Notes: a model not told the origin generated them from the letters alone. DNA of 64,000 bases from Lacinutrix neustonica (GCF_026625145.1 NZ_CP113088.1:124001-188000), one strand, 5' to 3'. Shown: positions 30,467 through 40,466, counted from the first letter of the stretch. A program made the numbers and translations.

Positions 30467-31168
30467 ATGCTATTATCTGCAATCATATTGGGTTTTTTGG
30501 GGAGTTTCCACTGTGTAGGTATGTGTGGTCCCATTGCCTTTATGTTACCAGTAGATCGCTCTAATTCCTTTCGAAAAGTCACCCAAATTGGCTTGTATCA
30601 TTTTGGACGCTTACTAGCCTATAGTAGTATAGGCTTCTTTTTTGGCTTAGTAGGAAAGAGTCTTTATATTTTTGGTTTGCAACAAAAACTGTCTATTATT
30701 ATTGGAGTTTTAATGATTGTAGTAGTGCTCATTCCCTATAAAACATTCAATAAATACAATCTCTCAAAACCTATTTATAAACTAATTTCCAAAGTAAAAT
30801 CTGCTTTAGGAAAGGCATTACAAAAGAAAACCAACGATACGTTTCTAACCATTGGGTTTTTAAATGGTTTCTTACCTTGTGGCTTGGTTTATATGGCTGT
30901 TTTTGGGGCCATTGCTACCGGGAAGGCTTTAAGTGGTAGTTTGTATATGTTCTTGTTTGGTTTAGGCACTATCCCTTTGATGACCACGGCTATTTATTTA
31001 GGCAAGTTTTTAAATGCCAACATAAAACAGCGTATTCAAAAGGCTATACCTATTTTTGTAGTTATTATTGGTGTCTTATTTATCCTTCGAGGCCTGGGCT
31101 TAGGCATTCCTTATATTTCTCCAGCGCCAGTTGTAGAAATGGCCGCCAGTGCTATAGATTGTCATTAA
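30467..31168 (+). CDS. SafE/TauE-like (DsbD-type) membrane protein of the cco cluster
   Basis: A 233-residue membrane protein with about six helices. It starts LSAIILGFLGSFHCVGMCGPIAFML (FHCxGMCGP) and has GFLNGFLPCGLVYMA, matching the DsbD_2/SafE-like group found beside cbb3 genes and suspected of copper transport to the oxidase. The paired Cys motifs in helices 1 and 4 could bind metal or thiols. It begins at the base after the ccoH stop, so the genes are coupled. Confidence 0.85.
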   Translation: MLLSAIILGFLGSFHCVGMCGPIAFMLPVDRSNSFRKVTQIGLYHFGRLLAYSSIGFFFGLVGKSLYIFGLQQKLSIIIGVLMIVVVLIPYKTFNKYNLSKPIYKLISKVKSALGKALQKKTNDTFLTIGFLNGFLPCGLVYMAVFGAIATGKALSGSLYMFLFGLGTIPLMTTAIYLGKFLNANIKQRIQKAIPIFVVIIGVLFILRGLGLGIPYISPAPVVEMAASAIDCH

Positions 31169-31179
31169 AAAAAACAAGA

Positions 31180-32421
31180 ATGAAATATTGGATTAAAAAA
31201 ACACAAGAAGCACTTAAAACGATAGTTTTTAATGCCCTAGATAACAATGCGAATTATACCACTCAAAACATTTTAGGCATTCCTGCTTCTCATTTAAATG
31301 AGGAGGTATTTCCTCTAGACGCCCCTTTTCTTAAAGAGGCACCATTCATGACGGCGTTGGTGAAAAATCCAAATCATATTGGTTGTCACACCTTAGATAA
31401 TTCTGAAGGCTATTTTTCCGGAACCCAAACCATCGAAAAAGAACTAATAGCATTATGCGCCGTTGATATTTTAAAAGGTAAGCCACTAGAGCATGATGGT
31501 TATGTGGCCTCCGGTGGAACTGAAGCCAATATTCAAGCCATTTGGACCTATCGTAATTATTTTATGAGAGAACACCATGCTACACTTGATGAGATTTCTA
31601 TTGTATGCAGTGAAGATAGCCATTATTCTATGGATAAATCGAGTAATTTACTTTCCATTTCTATCCTTAAAATTCCAAATGCAGAGGAGGATCGGTCGCT
31701 ATCTAGTGAAAACATTTTGGCACAGTTAATGGCTGCAAAAGCATCAGGCAAAAAATATTTTATAGTTGTTGTTAATATGATGACCACTATGTTTGGTACT
31801 GTGGATGATATTGATGTGTATGTAGATGCCTTGAAAACGGCAAACGTAGATTTCAAGTTACATGTTGATGGTGCTTTTGGTGGTTTTTATTATCCGTTTT
31901 CAAATGAAGAAAACAGCCTTAATTTTAGTAATAAGCACGTGACTTCTTTTACTTTAGATGCTCATAAAATGGCGCAAGCGCCTTATGGTACTGGTATATT
32001 TTTAATAAGAAAAGGATTTATGAAATATGTTAATACAGAACAGGCGAGTTATGTTGTTGGTCAAGATTCCACCTTAATTGGCAGTCGGTCCGGTGCTAAT
32101 GCCATTGCTGTTTGGATGATTTTGATGAAATTGGGTCCTTTTGGATGGTTTGAAAGAATTCACATCTTGCAACAACGGTCAAAGTGGCTATGTAAGCAAT
32201 TAGATGATTTAGCTATTGATTATTATCATTTTCCAACGTCTAATATAGTCACTATAAAAAGTGCGTTTGTCAACGAGGAACTCGCTCATAAGTTCGGACT
32301 GGTTCCGGACAATCATTTAAATCCAAAATGGTTTAAAATAGTAGTCATGCATCATGTAACCATAGAGAAATTGATGTTGTTAATTGATGCTTTTAAGACA
32401 ACAGTTATTCCTAAGGCTTAA
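31180..32421 (+). CDS. PLP-dependent group II amino-acid decarboxylase
   Basis: A 413-residue pyridoxal-phosphate enzyme. ASGGTEANIQAIW (phosphate binding), HVDGAFGGFYYP (Asp to the pyridine nitrogen) and SFTLDAHKMAQAPYGTG (lysine near residue 263) identify a group II decarboxylase, of the kind acting on aspartate, glutamate or tyrosine. The substrate cannot be read from sequence. It begins 11 bases after the cco cluster and could be co-transcribed; decarboxylation consumes protons and could support acid or redox balance, which is inference. I chose ATG 31180 since an earlier start would overlap the upstream gene. Confidence 0.88.
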   Translation: MKYWIKKTQEALKTIVFNALDNNANYTTQNILGIPASHLNEEVFPLDAPFLKEAPFMTALVKNPNHIGCHTLDNSEGYFSGTQTIEKELIALCAVDILKGKPLEHDGYVASGGTEANIQAIWTYRNYFMREHHATLDEISIVCSEDSHYSMDKSSNLLSISILKIPNAEEDRSLSSENILAQLMAAKASGKKYFIVVVNMMTTMFGTVDDIDVYVDALKTANVDFKLHVDGAFGGFYYPFSNEENSLNFSNKHVTSFTLDAHKMAQAPYGTGIFLIRKGFMKYVNTEQASYVVGQDSTLIGSRSGANAIAVWMILMKLGPFGWFERIHILQQRSKWLCKQLDDLAIDYYHFPTSNIVTIKSAFVNEELAHKFGLVPDNHLNPKWFKIVVMHHVTIEKLMLLIDAFKTTVIPKA

Positions 32422-32550
32422 CTTTCGTTTTGTACTAGTTATTCAAGAAGGTATAAAAAATTTGGATTCTATAGATGCCATCACTATTAGATTGAATAGT
32501 TGTAAAATACAATAAATGAATGAGCCGTTTGGTACAGTAGCTCTATTGGT

Positions 32551-33006
32551 TTATTCTGTTGTAAAGTGAGCGAAATAGGTGTTAATGAGAAGCTCCATTC
32601 GATCCAATGCCTTTGCTGCCTGGTCTTCTGTATTGGTTTCTTTTAAAGTTGAAATCGCGTCAAGCATGGGTATTAAAACGACATGCAGTTGCTCATGAGG
32701 CTTACCTTCCATAGAGCATTGCTTTATGATATCACTGCTTTGTTTTGAGAAATTTTCCCCTAATCGCTTATAGTTTTTAGTACTATCTATATGAAACGCT
32801 TTTACAAGAGAATCCATTTGTTTAACCCCAGTGTGCGTTTCTAGATTAGCAACCCATTTCTCCCCATTGTTTAATTCCATTGGTAATGAAAGCGACGTTG
32901 GTATGTTATCAAGTGCTTTGTCAACCTGACCTTTTTTAGTGCTCTCTCCTTTACAATTAAAAAGCAATAGACTTAGCAGTAGTACCATTTGTAGTATGTT
33001 TTTCAT
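32551..33006 (-). CDS. Lipoprotein at the end of the nos operon, unknown function
   Basis: A 151-residue lipoprotein (signal LLLFNCKG, Cys18). The mature part is helical and contains KQCSMEGKPHEQLHVVLIPML, with Cys, Met and two His that could bind a metal. It follows nosY by 18 bases, so it is probably the last gene of the nos operon. No family function is known to me; a link to copper handling is a guess. Confidence 0.72.
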   Translation of the reverse strand: MKNILQMVLLLSLLLFNCKGESTKKGQVDKALDNIPTSLSLPMELNNGEKWVANLETHTGVKQMDSLVKAFHIDSTKNYKRLGENFSKQSSDIIKQCSMEGKPHEQLHVVLIPMLDAISTLKETNTEDQAAKALDRMELLINTYFAHFTTE

Positions 33007-33024
33007 GATTAAAACAATTGGTGG

Positions 33025-33807
33025 TTAAAAATCCTTCTTATTAGATTTATATACGATGCGCAATACGGGTAGAGCAATCCAAATAATAAGCATTACAAAC
33101 GAAACAATGAGTCCAAAAATAGTACCAAAAAACTGCTTAAATACTGCTCCCGTATAACCTAATAAAGCTGAGATGTCTAACTTTAACAAAATGAGCGTGC
33201 GCGATAGGTCTATAGGATTAAGCATGGTGCCAAACAGAGATAATTTGTCTAGGGGATAATCTTCAAAGAGGATTAAGGTCATTAAAAATAGACCATCGTA
33301 TACAATCGCGAGAAATAACCACAACAGTATGGCATAGCCAAAACCTTTAATTTTATTTTCATTAGAGAGGGCGATATTAAAGGCTAAGGCTGTAAATATT
33401 AAGGTGAGACAGGTGCCAGTAATTAATAATAATGAAAAATCCCAAATGGCTGTAGATTTAAACAAACCATAAAACACAAACGGAATTCCCAATCCCAAAA
33501 TGAGACTCAGGGAAAGGGACAGCGCCACCCCTAGATATTGTCCTAAAAAGATAGAAGAACGTTTTAGGGGTTGGGCTAAGAGGAGTTCTGTAAACTCTCT
33601 AGAGTTATAATAATACATCACGCCAAAAATGGTTCCAATTAATGGCACTAGAACAATAATGACATTCATTAAAGTAATGACAGCTTTAGAGAGGTCATTA
33701 TTTAAAAACAGCAATACAATACCGAGAAGTAAGTAAAAAGCAAAATAGACGTAACTCCATCGACTGCGTATTAAATCGAAAAAACTATATTTTAATATTT
33801 TAAGCAT
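33025..33807 (-). CDS. nosY: NosY, ABC permease for nitrous oxide reductase maturation
   Basis: A 260-residue membrane protein with six helices. MLKILKYSFFDLIRSRW and FTELLLAQPLKRSSIFLGQ are typical of NosY, the membrane part of the NosDFY transporter that supplies sulphur or copper for NosZ. The ATG at 33807 overlaps the nosF stop by eight bases, indicating coupling, and is preferred over a TTG at 33816. Confidence 0.9.
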   Translation of the reverse strand: MLKILKYSFFDLIRSRWSYVYFAFYLLLGIVLLFLNNDLSKAVITLMNVIIVLVPLIGTIFGVMYYYNSREFTELLLAQPLKRSSIFLGQYLGVALSLSLSLILGLGIPFVFYGLFKSTAIWDFSLLLITGTCLTLIFTALAFNIALSNENKIKGFGYAILLWLFLAIVYDGLFLMTLILFEDYPLDKLSLFGTMLNPIDLSRTLILLKLDISALLGYTGAVFKQFFGTIFGLIVSFVMLIIWIALPVLRIVYKSNKKDF

Positions 33808-34506
33808 GATTTTCAATGAGTATTGAGGCTATTGCGCGTTCAAAATTTGGTTGCTTTGTTTTGGTTTTTAAAGCACTAACGGTGCCTTTAAAATAAATTT
33901 CACCTTCTAAAAGAAAAACAATTTCGTCTGATATTTCTTCAACGAAACTCATAATATGTGACGTGATTAGAATCGTTTTTCCTTTGTTTTTCTGCACTTG
34001 AATTAAATCTTTTAGTCTAATTAATGAAATGGGATCTAATCCACTTGTAGGTTCATCTAGAATAATTAAAGGGCTATCAAACATAAAGGTCAATAGAATA
34101 TTTACCTTCTGCTTGGTACCCCCGTAAAGCGTACCCAGTTTTTTGTCTAGAAACGGTTCTAATTTGAATAGTTCAATAAGGTGTTCAGACGCTGAGGGAC
34201 TTCCGCGTAAATCCTTTATCATTGTTATAAGCTCCTTCACTTTTAAATTACTCGGAAAATTGGCTATCTGAGGTAAATAATCAATGTGCCGTCTGTATTC
34301 AGAATTTTTATTAATATTTTTTCCAAGGACCGTGATGCTTCCTTTATTAGGAATAACCATACCCAAGATAGATTTTATAAGTGTTGTTTTTCCGAGCCAT
34401 TTGGTCCAAGTACGGCGAAGATTCCACCATTATCGATGTTTAAATCGACACCGCTTAATACTTGGTTTTTACCAAATTTTTTATGTAAACCTTGTAGTGT
34501 TACCAT
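33800..34506 (-). CDS. nosF: NosF, ABC ATPase for nitrous oxide reductase maturation
   Basis: An ATPase of about 235 residues. From ATG 34506: VTLQGLHKKFGKNQVLSGVDL, then Walker A GPNGSGKTTLIKSILG, YGGTKQKVNILL (signature region, with GGT in place of SGG), PLIILDEPTSGLD (Walker B) and an H-loop (LITSH). The frame breaks inside Walker A at 34392-34396, where CCGG has lost a G; restoring it gives the P-loop. It powers the NosDFY complex. Its start overlaps the re-read end of nosD. Confidence 0.9.
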
Positions 34507-35747
34507 GTTATTTTTTTTATTGCAGGATGATTATCAAATAGGTTGTGCGGTGTAAATACAGGAGATACTTTTTCTGAAAAATCAATGAGATCTATAAACA
34601 AACTACGCAGTAAAATAATGGTTTACGGCGTTCGGTTCACGATGTAAGAAAATAATTTTACGGGTCGGTATGGGATATCACCAATGCCATTTTTATTTAG
34701 ATCATAACCAGTATAATTACTCCAATAATTGCGATCAAAGACATTATCGTTCACTTTACTGTTATACGAAATGTCAAAAGAGTTGTACAGGAAGTTGTTT
34801 TCAGTAAAGCGATTCGTATAGCAGGCACCACGCACTTTAATGGCCCAACCGTTATTAATGAAGTTATTGTTTTTATAAACCATTCGATTGGTACCTTCAA
34901 TGTTAATACCAATGGTGTTTTCTTCAAAAGTATTTCCAGTAATTTCGGAATCATTTATTTCTTTTAGAAGCATACCGTAAGCGGCGGTTCCCCAGTTTTC
35001 TTTAAAGGTGTTGTTTAGCATTTTTATTCTTTTTGAAAACATGACAGCTACGCCAGCACCATTGTTTTCAAAGGTGTTGTCTCGATAAACATCATCATTA
35101 GAGAACATAAAATGTAAACCATAGCGTACATTTTTTGTACTCACATTATTCTTGATTAAACAGTGGTCTGCAAATTCTAAATAAATGCCGTCCCGAACGT
35201 GTTCGATATAATTATGCTCTATTTGGATATGGTGGCTATACCAAAGTTGAATACCATTACCGGAATTATATTCTTCAATAGCATTTCCAATTATTTTATT
35301 ATGAAACACTTTACCATAGCTTGACTTTTCAATATAAATTCCAAAAAACAGGTGTTCTAACACGACATTCTGAATGACAAAATGATTGCTTTTTCGTACT
35401 CTAATGGCTGCGTAATCTTCGGTATAACTAGTACCAACATTAATAATGAATAACCCATCAATAGTAACATGATCTGATACAATGGTAATTACTTCACCTT
35501 TTAACTCTCCATCAATTACAGGGTAGTTTTCACCAATAATGGTAAGGGGTTTATCTACAATAATATGATGTGCTTTATAGGTTCCTTTTTTTATAACGAT
35601 GGTATCAAAATCTTTAGCTGTACTTATGGCTTTTTTTAAGTTTGAAACCTCACAGTTGTCACATACAACAATGGTTTGAGCATATAAAGCGCTGGTTATA
35701 AGTGCTAAAAAGAAAAAAATAATACTATGGCGGTACGTGTGGTTCAC
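34500..35747 (-). CDS. nosD: NosD, periplasmic beta-helix protein for copper-site assembly
   Basis: A secreted protein of about 415 residues with a signal peptide (ending ALYAQ) and repeated right-handed beta-helix coils (about 22 residues each, e.g. NNTFKENWGTAAYGM). NosD works with NosFY on the CuZ site of NosZ. An in-frame TAA at 34623-34625 lies in CCGTAA where CCGGAA gives Glu; reading on adds LRSLFIDLIDFSEKVSPVFT, the known NosD tail, and ends at 34500, overlapping the nosF ATG. This context makes a sequence error far more likely than a true stop. Confidence 0.88.
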
Positions 35748-35782
35748 TATGACGTTGGCTGGGTTTTGTATAGGTGGAGTAA

Positions 35783-36075
35783 TTATCTTATAATTAAAAA
35801 TTTAGAATCTTCTAGTGAAGCCACCCAATGCTTATCATTTTTTGGAAAACTTAAGGTTTGATGCTTATCTAAATTGAATTCAGAATTATTGATATGGAAG
35901 GTTACCTTTCCTTCCAATAAGAGTAGAGTAGTATCTCTAGGGGAGGTGTGTTCGGAAAAATGGCGTTCCTTTTTAAATGTATTACAAGTACTTCTTTTGC
36001 ATTAATGTCTATTAATTTTGAAGCATTAAAGTCTTCTATTATTTCTGCATTAATATCATTATTAATTTTATACAT
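35783..36075 (-). CDS. Small cupin-like protein in the nos cluster
   Basis: A protein of about 97 residues. ILNADVNA-like start (YKINNDINAEIIEDF), then HTSPRDTTLLLLEGKVTFHINN and DKHQTLSFPKNDKHW, a single cupin barrel with possible His ligands. The frame breaks at 35951-35955 (TTCGG); CCGG restores FPEHTSPRDTT. It lies between nosL and nosD with three bases to nosL. Too short to be seen as one frame without the correction. Role unknown; metal or ligand sensing is a guess. Confidence 0.65.
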
Positions 36076-36078
36076 ATT

Positions 36079-36513
36079 CTATTTATTTAAATGAATGAGC
36101 AACTCGTTCCAAGTATATATTTCACCTCCTTTTTGGAGTTGAATGGCGATCGCTTCTTCCTGCGTCTTAAATGCAGACAAATAGGCACCCATTGGACTAG
36201 GAATATTTTTGCTGATTAAAAATGTAGATTGAGTGGCATCTATTAAGGATTCCGGCACATTGTAGTCATTAGATAAATATAATTTGATTGTTGCTGTATC
36301 GAACGTATTTAAAAAATGTACCATACATTCCGTAGCATCAAATGTGTATGTTTTTCCTTTTTTGGTAACCACTTCGGCAGCGTGAACTTTGTCTACAATA
36401 GTCATTTTACAAAAAAAACAACCCTCGTTACCATAATCTATAGCTTTTGGACCACTAGTACAGCTAAATGTCACTAGCAATAAAGTGATTACAACATGTT
36501 TTAGATTACGCAT
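36079..36513 (-). CDS. nosL: NosL, copper chaperone lipoprotein
   Basis: A 144-residue lipoprotein (VTFSCTSG, Cys18) with the NosL core GCFFCKM (Cys32, Cys35, Met37), then YTFDATECMVHF and SPMGAYLSAF. NosL delivers Cu(I) to NosZ in the periplasm. It lies between the cupin gene and the membrane protein gene, one base after the latter. Confidence 0.92.
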   Translation of the reverse strand: MRNLKHVVITLLLVTFSCTSGPKAIDYGNEGCFFCKMTIVDKVHAAEVVTKKGKTYTFDATECMVHFLNTFDTATIKLYLSNDYNVPESLIDATQSTFLISKNIPSPMGAYLSAFKTQEEAIAIQLQKGGEIYTWNELLIHLNK

Positions 36514-36514
36514 A

Positions 36515-37114
36515 CTATTTGTTTTTATGTTTTTTATTTAATTTATGTCCAACCCAAAAAGCTACAAAAGACATGACAATGCCCAAGGCTAAGAATAACG
36601 CCCCCAACTGTGGGTAAGAATGGGCCTTGAAATTCAAAATAGTTTTACTCCCAAATAAAGGCGGTTGAAAGCCCATTTGTGTGCCATCCGGATTCGTGAA
36701 CTTCATAATGGCTTTCGGGTCTAAACTATGTCCGTAGTCATGTTCCCAAATATAAAAGTCATACATACCAGCAGCACTTACAATAACCATCAAGACAAAC
36801 CAGCCTAAAAACCATTTATAATTACCAAAAAAAGCGATAATTAAACCTATTACGGAGGTTATGATTATACCTGCAGGGAAAATTTTAAACTCCGGTATGG
36901 CATCGGGAATGTATTTCATCCCAACATAATGATTCATTAAATTGATGTTTTTAATGTCGTGCGGATGCACATCAGAGAAATCATTAATATGAATATTCAT
37001 GGCTAAAGGTGTTGGATATTGAGGCGCTTCCAGAGTGATTCTCCATAAAGGAAAAAGGAATAATCCTAACGGAAGAATAGCAGCAAATAGCATGATGATG
37101 TTAGATTTTTTCAT
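36515..37114 (-). CDS. nos-cluster membrane protein, unknown function
   Basis: A 199-residue membrane protein with four predicted helices (about residues 7-25, 82-100, 104-120 and 168-190). A periplasmic segment contains NIHINDFSDVHPHDIKNINLMNHYVGMKYIP, rich in His. A similar gene accompanies nosZ of the Sec-dependent clade in Bacteroidota. Its His/Met-rich loop could bind copper, which is inference. One base separates it from nosL. Confidence 0.78.
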   Translation of the reverse strand: MKKSNIIMLFAAILPLGLFLFPLWRITLEAPQYPTPLAMNIHINDFSDVHPHDIKNINLMNHYVGMKYIPDAIPEFKIFPAGIIITSVIGLIIAFFGNYKWFLGWFVLMVIVSAAGMYDFYIWEHDYGHSLDPKAIMKFTNPDGTQMGFQPPLFGSKTILNFKAHSYPQLGALFLALGIVMSFVAFWVGHKLNKKHKNK

Positions 37115-37173
37115 GGTAATGATCTTAGTGGTTTAAAAGGATGTTTTCAAAAAATCTATGGCATGTTTTAAAT

Positions 37174-37208
37174 AAAGGCGAGAGAAAAAGATTCAAACGC
37201 TCGCCTTT
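37174..37208 (-). terminator. Hairpin after nosZ, possible attenuator
   Basis: AAAGGCGAG (37174-37182) pairs with CTCGCCTTT (37200-37208) around a 17-base loop, about 65 bases after the nosZ stop. It could reduce transcription into the accessory nos genes, giving more NosZ than maturation proteins. Confidence 0.45.
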
Positions 37209-37271
37209 GTTAGGGAAACAAACACCAATGAAAAATTCCCCCAGTATTATAATACCTGATAAAGCGTTACT

Positions 37272-39243
37272 TTATTCTATCTCATCTCCAAGAGACCATT
37301 TTATTGGTGTATTAGAACCTGCTGGAGAGACTCTTATATACCCTTGCATTTCTTGGTGTAATGCCGAGCAAAAATCGGTACAATAAAAGGGCCATACACC
37401 AATTTTTTTAGGTTCCCAAACGGAGGTTTTTGTTTGTCCAGGCATGACCAATAATTCAGAAGTATTTTGACCCAGTACAGCAAAGCCATGAGGAACATCA
37501 AAATCTTGTTCTAAGTTGGTTATGTGGAAGTAGACTTTATCACCCAACTTGATGCCTTCAATATTGTCTCGGTGAGAAGTGACTTCTAATAGTAGTCATA
37601 TAAACATGTACTGTGTTTCCGTCTCTTACCACTTTGGTGTCCTCATCAGATTTAGCCGCATATGGGTGCTGGTTGTCTTTTAAATCATAGATTTTTTGAG
37701 AACGTTCTTTAATAAGATCGGCACGCATAGCAGCGGCGTAATGCGGTTCTCCGTGCGTAGGAAAGTCAAGTAATAACTCCATTTTATCACCTGAAATGTC
37801 ATAAAGTTGAGCACTATGTTCTAATTCCGGACCAGTAGGCAAATAACGATCTTTTGTAATCTTGTTCATGGCAAACATATATTTGCCTTGTGGTTGTCTT
37901 GAGTTACCTCCTGGGATTGTTAAATGACCCACAGAGTAATAGGTAGGTTGCCTGTCTATAACTTCCCAAGTTCCTAATTTCCATTTTACAACTTCAGAAG
38001 AAATAAAGAATGACGTATAGGCATTACCTTTGTTATCAAATTCAGTATGTAAAGGCCCTAATCCTGCCTGATCTACTACACCAGCTAACACATCTTCAAA
38101 ATTCAAAATAGGAATACCATAGGCTTCACCTGCAAACTTTTTGTTCTCAATAGCCTCTAACATTTTTGTGAAGGAATGCACCGTTAAATTGGCAGATAAT
38201 TTTCCGTTACCCACAATATATTCTCCGGAAGGGTCTACATCACAACCATGAGGAGACTTTGGTGTTGGTAAGAAGTAAATAGCTCCGGGAACTTCTGATG
38301 GGTTAACGACGCGCACTTCTTTTTTCATGGTAGAAGTAGCGGTGTGTGTACTTTCATCATAGACATTATGAGCATAATTAGTTGGCATCATCGTGCCTCC
38401 ACCATTGTTTACGTAAGCTTCAATTTTTTTCCAGTTTATAGCAGCAATAAAATCTTTGTCGTTTTGAGAGGCATTAACCTCTAATAAAGTATTTGCCTCT
38501 TCGGTATTATAAGTCGTAAAGAAGAACCAGCCATGAGATTTTCCACGTCCAGGATGCGATAAATCGTAGTTAAATCCAGGCATAAGTATTTGGAATTTTA
38601 TAGACATATCTCCGGATTCGGAGCCACACTAATAAAAGACAAAGCGCCCTGAAAATTTCCTTTATACTCACTTATAGGCATGTCCCTTTGTGGAACAGGT
38701 ACCGAAAAACGCGTGCCTGCCACAACATATTCTGTGTTTTCTGTTACGAAAGACGAACTGTGGTTCCCTGCACTGTTTGGGACTTCAATAATTTCGGTGG
38801 TTTCAAAGGTTTTTAAATCAATTTTAGCAATTCTAGGCGTGTTGTTTTCATTAATAAAGATAAAGCGACCATCAATTTCCCCATGCGTTTGAGAGATGTC
38901 CGGATGGTGCGAATCTCCCCAAGGAATAAACCCGTGAGAGGTATTTAACATGGGTTTCGTTTCTTCAGAATAGCCATATCCGAGAGGTTGGAAATTGTGA
39001 AAAAACAGGAATCTCTTTAAACATTCTACCCGATGGCAATCCATAAACCGTCAAGTTACCACTATAACCGCCAGTAAATAAAGGCATAGAATTCATCATG
39101 CTCTCCGGGTGCTACATATACTTTTTCGGCAACGTTACTTGCCAAAGCTCCGATTTACGATTGGTGTTCGTGTTATTATTACAACTGGTAAATACTAGTA
39201 ACACACTTAAAAGTGTCATAGTAGATTGTATTATATTTTTCAT
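37272..39243 (-). CDS. nosZ: Nitrous oxide reductase, Sec-dependent (clade II)
   Basis: The copper enzyme reducing N2O to N2 in the periplasm, about 655 residues. From ATG 39243 there is a Sec/lipoprotein-type signal (LLVFTSCNN), not a twin-arginine one, placing it in clade II. Further parts are HHPDISQTHGEIDGRF, PHGCDVDPSGEYIV and GPLHTEFDNKGNAY from the beta-propeller (CuZ) and FYCTDFCSALHQEMQGY from the CuA cupredoxin domain. Five breaks (39150, 39066, 38980, 38617, 37567) are repaired by CCGG, the one at 39066 less certainly. The gene follows a fasciclin-domain lipoprotein and a cytochrome c under the FNR-type site at 40423. Confidence 0.93.
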
Positions 39244-39269
39244 TGTTTTAAACATTTATTTGGTATTTG

Positions 39270-39848
39270 TTAGTCTTCAGTAGGAGGTAATAAAACTTTA
39301 TCAATTACATGTACAATGCCATTGCCTGCGGGAATACTCGCGTGAATCTTCGCACCACCTATTATAGGTTCTCCATTTATAATTTCAATTTTTACATAGT
39401 CATTATTGGCTTGACCTAATTTTTTAAATTTCTTTAAAAAGTCTTTAGAGTAATTTCCAGGGGTCACATGATATTTTAATATGTTCGCCAACGTCGCTTT
39501 GTTTTCTGGTTTCAACAAATTTTCGACAGTGCCTTCCGGCAATGCCTCAAAAGCTTCATTGGTTGGAGCAAACATCATTAAAGGGCCAGCGTTTACTAAT
39601 ACATTTTCTAACTGAGCAGCCTGAACAGCCGCGACTAAAGTAGTGTGATCTTTTGAACCAATAGCGATGCTTAAAACGGTTGGTTTACCCAAATCGTCTT
39701 CAATAAACGCTTGGCCCGTTTTGGTTTTAGAGATGCTTTTCGCATTTGTGTCTTTAAAAGTCGTTGTACTTTCTTTAGTTTCATTTTTACAGGAGTACGT
39801 GATACTCCCAATAGCAAAAACAAAAAGCAGCATTTTGATTGGTTTCAT
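39270..39848 (-). CDS. Fasciclin-domain lipoprotein
   Basis: A 192-residue lipoprotein (ITYSCKN, Cys20) with one FAS1 domain: LVAAVQAAQLENVLVNAGPLMMFAPTNEAF, then LKYHVTPGNY and GNGIVHVIDKVLLP. FAS1 domains bind other proteins or glycans. It lies between the cytochrome c gene and nosZ, as often in Bacteroidota nos clusters, and may dock these proteins at the membrane. Confidence 0.88.
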   Translation of the reverse strand: MKPIKMLLFVFAIGSITYSCKNETKESTTTFKDTNAKSISKTKTGQAFIEDDLGKPTVLSIAIGSKDHTTLVAAVQAAQLENVLVNAGPLMMFAPTNEAFEALPEGTVENLLKPENKATLANILKYHVTPGNYSKDFLKKFKKLGQANNDYVKIEIINGEPIIGGAKIHASIPAGNGIVHVIDKVLLPPTED

Positions 39849-39854
39849 AATTAA

Positions 39855-40370
39855 TTATTTTAATGTTCTGAAGTATTCTAAAACAGCTCCGGCATCTTCT
39901 TCAGATAAATTTTGATTAGCCATGGGCGAACCGTTAAATTCAATTAATAATTCTTTTGCTAAAGGGTCTTCTTTAACCATACCTTCAGGGTTTAAGATCA
40001 TATTCATAACCCATTCCGGTGTACGTCGTTCTAAAACGCCTGTAGGTGGCGGGCCAATAAATTTTTTGTTTGGTCTGTGACAGGCGGTACACATGTTTTT
40101 AAACACTGTGGCACCATGAGTCACCATTTTTTGATCTATGGTTTCACTTAATGTTAACGATTGAATGGGACCAACACCTTTTGACGTTAAATCAATTCTT
40201 TTGGAAGCGGGTACATTTTCGTCTTGAGAAGTGGTTTTATCTGTTGTGGATTGTTCGGTAGTGGCTTTTTTTTGATACGTAAAGGTTTCTTTTTTCTTTT
40301 CTTCTTTACCTCCACAATTTATAACAAGTGTCGTTAATAAAAGAGCGAATAATTTTAGTGTTGTTTTCAT
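39855..40370 (-). CDS. Monohaem cytochrome c lipoprotein, first gene of nos operon
   Basis: A 171-residue lipoprotein (LVINCGG, Cys20) with a Lys/Thr/Gln-rich linker and a class I cytochrome c domain: ATVFKNMCTACHRPNKKFIGPP, then NPEGMVK (Met ligand region). It probably feeds electrons to NosZ. It is transcribed from the -7 box at 40392-40399 under the shared FNR-type site. Confidence 0.88.
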   Translation of the reverse strand: MKTTLKLFALLLTTLVINCGGKEEKKKETFTYQKKATTEQSTTDKTTSQDENVPASKRIDLTSKGVGPIQSLTLSETIDQKMVTHGATVFKNMCTACHRPNKKFIGPPPTGVLERRTPEWVMNMILNPEGMVKEDPLAKELLIEFNGSPMANQNLSEEDAGAVLEYFRTLK

Positions 40371-40391
40371 ATATAAGAAGTTTTAATAACA

Positions 40392-40466
40392 CAAATTTAC
40401 TGGCTCATGAGAAGAATAAATATGATATACATCATATTTAAGACAAAAATATCTTTTTTATATTTG
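40392..40466. promoter_or_regulatory. Bidirectional FNR-type promoter, nos operon and rrf2
   Basis: TGATATACATCA (40423-40434) sits between two exact -7 boxes: TAAATTTG on the minus strand (40392-40399, 29.5 bases from centre) for the nos operon, and TATATTTG on the plus strand (40459-40466, 30.5 bases) for rrf2. One activator could thus serve both directions. Confidence 0.82.

Noticed and set aside
37141-37386. Plus-strand frame opposite the end of nosZ
   Set aside because: It overlaps the CuA domain of nosZ, which is certain, and shows no motif.
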